Assembly (NCBI GenBank): GCA_934747335.1
Contig: CAKVGS010000039.1
Span: 1 to 16,085 of the forward strand
Source of the DNA: an uncultured Candidatus Melainabacteria bacterium
GTDB taxonomy: Bacteria > Cyanobacteriota > Vampirovibrionia > Gastranaerophilales > Gastranaerophilaceae
Direction of reading: 5' to 3'
DNA length: 16,085 bases
Shown here: positions 1-5,802 of the stretch, piece by piece
Layout of the letters: every line of letters begins with the position of its first letter
Position numbering within the stretch: position 1 is the stretch's first letter
The notes under the pieces: model-generated
What the model was told of the DNA's origin: nothing
The model's input: the letters and a program-made list of their open reading frames with translations, nothing else
Databases searched by the model: none
Made by a program: the position numbers and the translations under genes

Positions 1-236
1 TTCATTTTTGTTGTCCATCATTCTTTGCGAATTAACAAGTTTATTTCGTCTTTCGCTATTCTGTTTTCAAGGTTCAAATATTTTGGACCTAAGTTCATTT
101 AAACTTTTTGATTTTTCTTACTTCTTTTTGCTATTTATATAAGTAAAAGGTTTTAATCTGTGCTGACATTTTCGATTACTTATTTCCTCGAAATGCGCCT
201 TGCGCTTCGTCCGCACCGGAGGTTTCCTCTCCGAAC
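1..236 (-). other. Probable rRNA-operon leader (rRNA gene itself off the left edge)
   Basis: Read on the minus strand, this stretch follows a good promoter (243-270) and begins with GC-rich hairpins unlike the AT-rich surroundings. Bases 218-232 pair GGAG with CTCC, 210-220 pair TCCG with CGGA, and 189-209 pair CGAA with TTCG and GCGC with GCGC around a 3-nt loop. Further on, 51-80 read TTTGAACCTTGAAAACAG then AATAGCGAAAG, which resembles the boxA antitermination motif and following bases found in leaders and 16S-23S spacers of many Gram-positive-type rRNA operons. No coding frame is seen. I infer an untranslated leader for a 16S or 23S gene starting just beyond position 1. No rRNA sequence is inside the window, so this is not proven. 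The GC-rich hairpin block could instead be a dispersed repeat. Confidence 0.5.
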
Positions 237-242
237 TTCTCT

Positions 243-270
243 ATCTTAACTCATCAATTTCTTTTGTCAA
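243..270 (-). promoter_or_regulatory. Sigma70-type promoter for the left-edge leader
   Basis: On the minus strand a consensus -35 TTGACA (265-270) is followed after 16 nt by TAAGAT (243-248, 4 of 6 matches to TATAAT). Predicted transcription starts near 236 and runs off the left edge. A perfect -35 box in a long gene-free spacer fits a strong promoter such as one for stable RNA. No protein gene follows within the window. Confidence 0.5.
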
Positions 271-616
271 CTGGTTTGTTTTTTGCTATTTACATTTCTT
301 TACATTAGATTTAACTTTATAAAGATTGTTTCCAAAAGAAAATTATTTAAGTATTCAAAGTGCTATTCTTTTATTTCGGCTATCCCTATTCAGGATTAAG
401 TGTAAACCACTTTTCTTTACGGGCTACTTTAAACTTTTGCTTTCGCTTGGTTTCGTTCACCGCGTTCCTTTATTTTAATCTGAAAAAATTATAAAATCAA
501 GTGTTTATTTTACAATCATTTACATTTTGTAACACATTAAAATAAAATTCAATAATTACAGGGCTTTGAGCATTTTTCATTCATCATCATTTTTAAATTA
601 TTTTTATATAAAAATA
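271..616. other. Gene-free AT-rich spacer
   Basis: No open frame with a ribosome site is seen on either strand. The stretch is very AT-rich with short inverted repeats (for example ATCC/GGAT around 383-397). It contains one of three exact copies in the window of the 13-mer TTTTTGCTATTTA (280-292; the others are at 125-137 and 11244-11256). On the minus strand it lies upstream of the leader promoter, so it may include upstream-activating A/T tracts. Confidence 0.5.
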
Positions 617-637
617 TCATGCAGAAAATCTGCATGA
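600..637 (-). terminator. Rho-independent terminator after eno
   Basis: A perfect 9-bp stem TCATGCAGA/TCTGCATGA (617-625 with 629-637) has a 3-nt loop. On the minus strand it is followed by a T-rich run (TATTTTTATA). It begins 6 nt after the enolase stop codon. The plus-strand side is also followed by T residues, so it could work in both directions. Confidence 0.8.
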
Positions 638-643
638 CATTTT

Positions 644-1951
644 TTAATTTATTTTAAATGATTTTCTTCCTAAAAATTTTGCACTTGCACCGAGTTCTTC
701 CTCAATTCTAAACAACTGATTATATTTTGCCATCCTATCAGTTCTGGATACAGAGCCCGTTTTTATTAATCCACAATTCGTCGCGACCGCTAAATCTGCA
801 ATAAAACTATCTTCAGTTTCTCCGGAGCGATGCGAAACAACAGCGGTATAACCATTTTTTTGCGCCATATAAATTGCATCAATCGTTTCTGTAAGTGTGC
901 CGATTTGATTAGGTTTTATCAGAATTGAATTTGCAATTCCTTTTTCAATACCTTCTTTTAGGCGCGAAGTATTAGTTACAAATAAATCGTCACCAACTAA
1001 TTGGCACTTATTTCCTAACGTTTCCGTAAGATTTTGCCAACCGAGCCAGTCGTCTTGAGCCATGCCGTCTTCTATTGAAATTATCGGATAATCTCTAACA
1101 AGCTCTGACAAATATGCAACCATGTCTTCGGATGTTAACTTTTTATTTTCTCCTTTCAAAAAATATCGACTCAAAGAACAGACTCCATTTGAACATTCGC
1201 CTTCCTCATACAATTCAGAAGCTGCAACATCAAGACAAATTTTTACATTATTTGTGTTATATCCTGCTTTCTCAATAGCACGAATTATTAGTTCAATAGC
1301 TTCTCTATTTGATGTTAAATTAGGAGCAAATCCTCCTTCATCACCAACAGTTGTTGAGAAACCATTTTCATCAAGAATACGTTTTAGAGCATGGAAAATT
1401 TCAGAACCTGCCTTTAAAGCTTCCTCAAAGGTTGAAACGCCAATCGGAGATATCATGAATTCTTGAATATCCAAATTATTATTAGCATGTGCACCACCAT
1501 TTAAAATATTCATCATGGGTGTAGGAAGAGTTCTGGCGATAATTCCGCCTAAATATTTATATAATGGTAACTCATAATAATTGGCAGCAGCTCTTGCGCA
1601 TGCCAGTGATACCGCTAAAATTGCATTCGCTCCAAGAGTAGACTTATTAAAACTCCCATCCATTTCAAGCATAATACTGTCAATTAATTGTTGATTACTT
1701 GCATCTTCACCCAAAAGATTTGGAGCAATTACAGTATTAATATTATCAACAGCTTTTAAAACACTTTTGCCACAATAATCAGTTTTTATATTATCTCTTA
1801 GTTCTTTCGCTTCATAAATTCCTGTTGAAGCACCTGATGGAACAGAAGCTCTCCCAAAAGAACCGTCAATTAATTTCACATCTGCTTCAACCGTAGGATT
1901 CCCTCTGGAATCAAGAATTTGTCGCGCTTTAATATCGTCAATTTCGCACAT
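644..1951 (-). CDS. eno: Enolase (phosphopyruvate hydratase)
   Basis: Catalyses the reversible dehydration of 2-phosphoglycerate to phosphoenolpyruvate in cytoplasmic glycolysis. The 435-residue product has the usual length and all hallmarks: DSRGNPTVE (14-22), the mobile SGASTG loop (39-44), NGGAHANN with His155, GDEGG with general-acid Glu205, Mg ligands Asp241, Glu294 and Asp321 (GDDLFVTN), catalytic Lys346 in LIKPNQ, and the SHRSGET loop (373-379). I chose the ATG at 1951 because AAAGGAG lies 5 nt upstream and the enolase homology begins there; the TTG 39 nt further up adds residues foreign to the family and lacks a ribosome site. It is the last gene of the minus-strand group, 64 nt after the SIMPL gene. 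That gap holds a possible promoter (TTGTAA, 15 nt, TATTAT), so eno may be partly independent. A hairpin terminator follows at once. Confidence 0.98.
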   Translation of the reverse strand: MCEIDDIKARQILDSRGNPTVEADVKLIDGSFGRASVPSGASTGIYEAKELRDNIKTDYCGKSVLKAVDNINTVIAPNLLGEDASNQQLIDSIMLEMDGSFNKSTLGANAILAVSLACARAAANYYELPLYKYLGGIIARTLPTPMMNILNGGAHANNNLDIQEFMISPIGVSTFEEALKAGSEIFHALKRILDENGFSTTVGDEGGFAPNLTSNREAIELIIRAIEKAGYNTNNVKICLDVAASELYEEGECSNGVCSLSRYFLKGENKKLTSEDMVAYLSELVRDYPIISIEDGMAQDDWLGWQNLTETLGNKCQLVGDDLFVTNTSRLKEGIEKGIANSILIKPNQIGTLTETIDAIYMAQKNGYTAVVSHRSGETEDSFIADLAVATNCGLIKTGSVSRTDRMAKYNQLFRIEEELGASAKFLGRKSFKIN

Positions 1952-2015
1952 AAACACTCCTTTCAACAAGGATAATATATGCAAAATCAAATTTACAAAC
2001 TATTCAACAACTCGA

Positions 2016-2738
2016 CTATTTTATTTTAAAAGATACATTTGCTACTGCCGTAACTTTTTTATCAATAGAAGAGGTATCATTTATTCCCATGTCAGAAACA
2101 TTTGTTGAATCAACAGGAGTTATTTGATATACGCCCATTCTAACAGATTGAATTTTACCTACCGAATTATGCGTTGGCTTAAGCATGGAAGTCGCTCTTG
2201 CTTTCGCATCTTTTGATGCTTTTTCAAGCAAACTAACTTTCAAATCAGGCAATTTAGAATAATCATAAGACGGTGAATAAGCGTTGATATCAACACCTTT
2301 ATCTATTAACCCCGTAATATTATTTGAAATATCTTTAATTAATTCAACATTGTCAGAACTTATCGTAACAGGTTGAGTTAAATTGTACACATCGGGAATA
2401 TCCGTATATTCGCCTGTTTTTGGATTTCTTTTATAAGAATAGTATCCGTTCACAGTTTTTAATTCTATATTCTTTATTTGCTTTTCAGTCAAATACTTTT
2501 TCACAATTTCAATTTGGTTTTGAGAAATTTTATAAGCCTCTTGCTTTGTTTGACTCTTAACATTTATATCAAAATTTAAAGTCCCGGAGTCAGACTTTAC
2601 AATTTCGTAAGCAGAACCTGTTACAGAAATTACATTATTATTGAAATTCTTAGTTACAATTCTGGTTGATGCAACTAAAGACAAAGCTAATAACAACCCT
2701 AAAGTTGCAATTTGCAATTTTTCAATTTTTTCAAGCAT
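2016..2738 (-). CDS. SIMPL-domain (DUF541) envelope protein
   Basis: 240 residues. One hydrophobic segment (about 8-26, LQIATLGLLLALSLVAS) is an uncleaved signal anchor or signal peptide, so the bulk is expected outside the cytoplasmic membrane. The rest (about 36-240) matches the SIMPL/DUF541 pattern: VISVTGSA at the start, a Ser/Asp-rich strand, a helix of the KASKDAKARA type (about 175-184) and a C-terminal VTAVANVSFKI strand. Family members include E. coli YggE, linked to oxidative-stress tolerance, and periplasmic or surface proteins. The biochemical activity is not settled and none is assigned here. The start is supported by AAGGAG 6 nt upstream. It follows the 178-residue unknown gene by 12 nt, so they are probably co-transcribed. 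Confidence 0.85.
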   Translation of the reverse strand: MLEKIEKLQIATLGLLLALSLVASTRIVTKNFNNNVISVTGSAYEIVKSDSGTLNFDINVKSQTKQEAYKISQNQIEIVKKYLTEKQIKNIELKTVNGYYSYKRNPKTGEYTDIPDVYNLTQPVTISSDNVELIKDISNNITGLIDKGVDINAYSPSYDYSKLPDLKVSLLEKASKDAKARATSMLKPTHNSVGKIQSVRMGVYQITPVDSTNVSDMGINDTSSIDKKVTAVANVSFKIK

Positions 2739-2750
2739 AAAAAACTCCTT

Positions 2751-3287
2751 TTATTTATTAGTTTTCTTGATATTATATAATTCTTTTAAATAGTCTGCAC
2801 TATTCACCATTTCTTGCAAATTTTTGTAAACAGAAGATAAGAACTCTTGCATAGTTACTTCTTTTTGTTCAACTTTTTTATTGTATCTTTTAATTTTCCA
2901 ATTTCTAATAAATCTATCTAAAAGATTTGGATCTTGTTCATTAGTTATGATTCTTTTGGGCTTTTTAGATTCCAATTCAAGTAAATCATTAAATGGTTTA
3001 AAGAAACCTGCTTGCGGAATTCCATCGCTGCTTTCGATATACATGCCACCTTGAAATTCTTTGCTGCTCGGTCTGATTACAACATTGTAAACATCATTTG
3101 TTTCGCACTCTTTTCTTAGCGCAACAAGCTTTTTACAAAATGTTTTCAAGTTTTTGTAATATTCCGGATATGATTTATCGGGAAAATATTCAGAATTTCT
3201 TAATACATTAAAACTACCTTTTTTTACGATTAATTTTTGAAAACCAATATTATTATTGGTTTGTTGATTGATTGGTTGGATGTTCAT
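2751..3287 (-). CDS. Unknown 178-residue protein, Asn/Gln-rich N-terminus with IGFQ motif
   Basis: I do not recognise a characterised family. The N-terminus (1-16) is Asn/Gln-rich and ends in NNNIGFQ. Short proteins beginning this way are something I associate with Gastranaerophilales genomes, but I cannot verify that here. No signal peptide or membrane segment is seen. The middle has mixed strands (NVVIRPSSKEFQGGMYIE, about 68-85). The C-terminal half is basic and helical (KRIITNEQDPNLLDRFIRNW, then KKVEQKEVTMQEFLSSVYKN to the end). It sits between ricT (12-nt gap) and the SIMPL gene (12-nt gap), so it is almost certainly translated from their transcript. The ribosome site AAGGCG is weak. 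The gene looks intact, with codon use like its neighbours. Confidence 0.75.
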   Translation of the reverse strand: MNIQPINQQTNNNIGFQKLIVKKGSFNVLRNSEYFPDKSYPEYYKNLKTFCKKLVALRKECETNDVYNVVIRPSSKEFQGGMYIESSDGIPQAGFFKPFNDLLELESKKPKRIITNEQDPNLLDRFIRNWKIKRYNKKVEQKEVTMQEFLSSVYKNLQEMVNSADYLKELYNIKKTNK

Positions 3288-3299
3288 AATTTTTCGCCT

Positions 3300-4235
3300 T
3301 TACACATTTCCTGTTGAGCTGTTTCTATCGTCTTCCAACTGTTTTAATTGTCTTGCATCAACCTTTTCATCGGTTGAGTAAGAAGTTGTAATGGTTGATA
3401 CTTCAATATCTACATTAACATCAGCATCTACCATTTCGATATCAGCTTTATTGTACTCTTTTATTTTACCATCTTCAAATTTTACTGCAACCATATTGTT
3501 AAGAAATTGTATAAAACAAACTTTACCCAATCCGTTTTGAGTCATTACTGTTGAACCAACCGGAGGCATTCCTTTAGCTGCTTCAATGTAATTTGAATAC
3601 TCGTAAGTCAAGCAGCACAACAATCTTCCACAAGTTCCGGAAATTTTTGAAGGTGCAATCGGCATTCCTTGATCTTTTGCTAACTTGACATTTATAGATT
3701 CAAATTTTCTTAAATAAGAAGAACAGCAGAATGGTTTACCGCAAATTCCTGTTCCATCCATAATAGAAGACTCATCTCTAACTCCGATGTGTCTTAAATC
3801 TATTCTCATGCGTTTAAACACTTGTGTTAAGTCTTTTAAAAGTTCTCTAAAATCAACTCTTTCTGGAGCTGTATAATAAAACGAAATTTTTCTTCTATCA
3901 AATGTAATTCTGCATTGAACAAGATTCATATTAAGGTGATGTTTTTTTACTAAATCTTTGCACTTAAAATAAGAAGTTACTTCTTCTTTTTTTAATTCAT
4001 CAAGCACCATCATATCTTCTTGCGTCATAATACGAATAAATTCGAATGGCGCTGGAGTTTTCTTTGAATCCTCAAACTTTTTTGCAACTTCTTTGTTTAC
4101 TAAAAATGCTTTTAGAGCTTCTTCACCCTTTTCAGTGCGTACCAAAACCAATGCTCCATCATCAAGATTTACATTTTCAGGACAATTCAAAGGAACGAAA
4201 GTGTTTTTTAAATATTTAACCGCATATTTAATCAT
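3300..4235 (-). CDS. ricT: PSP1-domain protein, RicT (YaaT) family
   Basis: 311 residues. The core (about 60-215) is the PSP1 conserved region, including HIGVRDESSIMDGTGICGKP (149-168) and SGTCGRLLCCLTYEY (199-213). Six cysteines (165, 170, 171, 202, 207, 208) lie in two clusters, CGKPFCC and CGRLLCC, as in RicT, which in Bacillus takes part in a complex carrying [4Fe-4S] clusters and assists RNase Y-dependent RNA processing. Here the role is by homology only; no ricA or ricF partner lies in the window. An acidic tail (about 265-311) looks disordered. Its ATG overlaps the end of gpsA (shared ATGATTAA), so translation is probably coupled. The start fits the family N-terminus. Confidence 0.9.
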   Translation of the reverse strand: MIKYAVKYLKNTFVPLNCPENVNLDDGALVLVRTEKGEEALKAFLVNKEVAKKFEDSKKTPAPFEFIRIMTQEDMMVLDELKKEEVTSYFKCKDLVKKHHLNMNLVQCRITFDRRKISFYYTAPERVDFRELLKDLTQVFKRMRIDLRHIGVRDESSIMDGTGICGKPFCCSSYLRKFESINVKLAKDQGMPIAPSKISGTCGRLLCCLTYEYSNYIEAAKGMPPVGSTVMTQNGLGKVCFIQFLNNMVAVKFEDGKIKEYNKADIEMVDADVNVDIEVSTITTSYSTDEKVDARQLKQLEDDRNSSTGNV

Positions 4236-5229
4236 AGCTTTCTTCCTTTTTAAGCTTTCTGTTCATTAATTTCGATAGAACTTCTTTCGGTGTTATATCC
4301 GTGTAAACAGCTTCATAAATAGCATTTGAAACAGGAACTTCAATACCCAATTTTTCTGCTAAATCACAAACTGCTTTTGAAGTTTTTACACCTTCTGCAA
4401 CAGAACCCAATTCTCTTAAAATATCATCTATTTTTTTGCCTTTACCTATCATAGAACCTACCGTGTAGTTTCTAGACATTGGACTTGAACAAGTTGCGAT
4501 TAAATCGCCCATGCCTGAAAGACCGTACAATGTTGATGGATTAGCTCCTAATTTAACCGATAATCTTACAATTTCAGCCATGCCCCTTGTTAAAAGAGTC
4601 CCCATGCAGTTATCACCTAATTCCATTGAGTGTGCAAAACCTGAAGCAATAGCGATAACATTCTTTAAGCTTCCGCCTAATTCAACGCCAATCACATCAG
4701 AGTTTGTATATAATCTGAAACGATTTGGAACATTGCAAGCCTTTTGAACAAATTCTGCAACTCCCATATCTTCGCATGCCACAGAGGCTGCTGTCGGTTT
4801 GCCTTGTAAAACTTCTTTAGCTAGTGTTGGACCTGATAAAATAACTACTTTTTGATTTGGTAAAACATCTTTTATAACTTCTGACATTCTCATAAGAGTG
4901 TTTAATTCTAAACCTTTTGAAGCATTTACAAGCGGTTGTTCGGTTTTTATGCCCGCTTGTTTTAATTGTTCACAAACGCTTCTCACACCTGACGTTGCAA
5001 CTACTGAAAGAATAATATCCGCACCTTCAATTGCTTTTTTAAGATCAGATGTAAATTCAACTTTTTTATCTAACTGCACTTCCAGAGGCTTTGAGCAATG
5101 TTTGTTTACAACTAAATCTTCGTTTAAGTCGCTTTCTCTACCCCAAACGACAATGTCTTCAAAATTATCATTTAATAACCAAGCAAGTGTTAATCCCCAA
5201 CATCCCGGTCCAAGTACAGTTAATTTCAT
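4228..5229 (-). CDS. gpsA: NAD(P)-dependent glycerol-3-phosphate dehydrogenase
   Basis: Reduces dihydroxyacetone phosphate to sn-glycerol 3-phosphate, the backbone for phospholipids; cytoplasmic. 333 residues, normal length. The N-terminal Rossmann fold begins with GPGCWG (7-12). NASKGLE (102-108) and SGPTLAKEV (132-140) are family signatures. The C-terminal helical domain has GGSLKNVIAIASG (185-197) with catalytic Lys189, GLSGMGDLIATCSS (236-249) and RNYTVG (253-258). It appears to be the first gene of the minus-strand operon. A purine-rich GAGGGA about 11 nt upstream is a somewhat distant ribosome site. The stop codon overlaps the ricT start by 8 nt. Pairing with ricT may reflect only shared expression. 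Confidence 0.97.
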   Translation of the reverse strand: MKLTVLGPGCWGLTLAWLLNDNFEDIVVWGRESDLNEDLVVNKHCSKPLEVQLDKKVEFTSDLKKAIEGADIILSVVATSGVRSVCEQLKQAGIKTEQPLVNASKGLELNTLMRMSEVIKDVLPNQKVVILSGPTLAKEVLQGKPTAASVACEDMGVAEFVQKACNVPNRFRLYTNSDVIGVELGGSLKNVIAIASGFAHSMELGDNCMGTLLTRGMAEIVRLSVKLGANPSTLYGLSGMGDLIATCSSPMSRNYTVGSMIGKGKKIDDILRELGSVAEGVKTSKAVCDLAEKLGIEVPVSNAIYEAVYTDITPKEVLSKLMNRKLKKEESYD

Positions 5230-5274
5230 ATTCTAAAAAATCCCTCTTATTGAATTTATAACTCCGTTATTGTT

Positions 5275-5280
5275 ATTATA
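5275..5280 (-). promoter_or_regulatory. Possible -10 box for the gpsA operon
   Basis: A perfect TATAAT on the minus strand lies 45 nt upstream of the gpsA start codon in a very AT-rich spacer. At 17 nt spacing the -35 position reads only TCTCTA, a poor match. This is therefore a tentative promoter, supported by position as the first minus-strand gene after the repeats. Confidence 0.35.
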
Positions 5281-5327
5281 CTACAAAATTTATTATATAG
5301 AGATATTGTTAAGATAAAAAATTTTAT

Positions 5328-5414
5328 AGGTGCTAAAGTCCGACGGCATTGGCGTCAGCACCTCCATGATTAGGGAAGTCGCAGACGTGTGAGCGGAAGC
5401 GAGCTACGGATGCG
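5328..5414. repeat. GC-rich block with two hairpins, unknown type
   Basis: In an AT-rich spacer this GC-rich island folds into two stem-loops. The first pairs AGGTGCT (5328-5334) with AGCACCT (5357-5363) around an inner GACG/CGTC. The second pairs CGCA, CGT and AGC (5380-5393 region) with GCT, ACG and TGCG (to 5414), with small internal loops. No coding frame or promoter is convincing. The composition and the neighbouring palindromes suggest another dispersed repeat. A small structured RNA is the alternative, but I cannot assign a family. Confidence 0.4.
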
Positions 5415-5447
5415 GGTGGGTATTAAGTATTACATCTGTATCTATGC

Positions 5448-5570
5448 CACCCTCATCAGCCCTCCGGGCAGCTTCTCCCCTCAAGGGCGAAGCGGTAGAA
5501 TGCGTTTATTTGGCGCAAATGACAGCTTCTCCCTTGAGGGGAGAAGCTGCCCGGAGGGCTGATGAGGGTG
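5448..5570. repeat. 123-bp palindromic element with perfect 40-bp arms
   Basis: The left arm (5448-5487, starting CACCCTCATCAGCCCTCC) and right arm (5531-5570, ending GGAGGGCTGATGAGGGTG) are exact reverse complements over 40 nt, separated by 43 nt. Each arm also has a local hairpin of the GCTTCTCCC...GGGAGAAGC type. The element is far richer in GC than its flanks. In forward translation it gives the SPLRGEA-type peptides that are a familiar by-product of such dispersed palindromes, so I do not call the open frame over it a gene. No target-site duplication is clear. It has no transposase and would be a non-autonomous element. Confidence 0.85.
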
Positions 5571-5594
5571 ATATAGACAATAAAATACAAACTC

Positions 5595-5678
5595 CAACTC
5601 AACCCCTCTCCCGAAAATCTGAGTTTCGAGCCAAAACAGGCTCTCCGCTTGATTTTCTACCCTCTCCCAATGAGAGAA
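5595..5678 (-). repeat. Composite palindromic repeat, copy A
   Basis: Read on the minus strand it starts with a CTCTCATTGGGAGAGGGT hairpin end. It continues with an inner imperfect palindrome (GAAAATCAAG...GGAGAGCC, then GGCTCGAAACT...GATTTTC) and closes with GGGAGAGGGGTTGAG. It is clearly the same unit, in the opposite orientation, as the one at 9581-9669. The outer ends match the short repeat inside ilvC (12497-12527). A small 7-bp hairpin (CAAAAGT/ACTTTTG, 5686-5703) follows it. Confidence 0.75.
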
Positions 5679-5802
5679 AAAATGCCAAAAGTGTAAACTT
5701 TTGTAACAATATTAAAAAAAATCCTAAAGTTTTTCAAAAACGTGCCGATATATATAACAAAAGTAGGATTGTAGTATTTGAAAATAATAGAAAGGAGTTA
5801 CA

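Noticed and set aside
271..616. tRNA gene in the left spacer
   Set aside because: A GGTTTCGTTCACC string hints at a T-arm, but no acceptor, D or anticodon stems can be paired around it on either strand.
1952..1990. 13-residue N-terminal extension of enolase from a TTG
   Set aside because: No ribosome site, not part of the family N-terminus, and a better ATG with AAAGGAG follows.
5448..5570. CRISPR array or phage attachment site
   Set aside because: There are only two arms, inverted rather than direct, with no regular spacers and no integrase or cas gene nearby.
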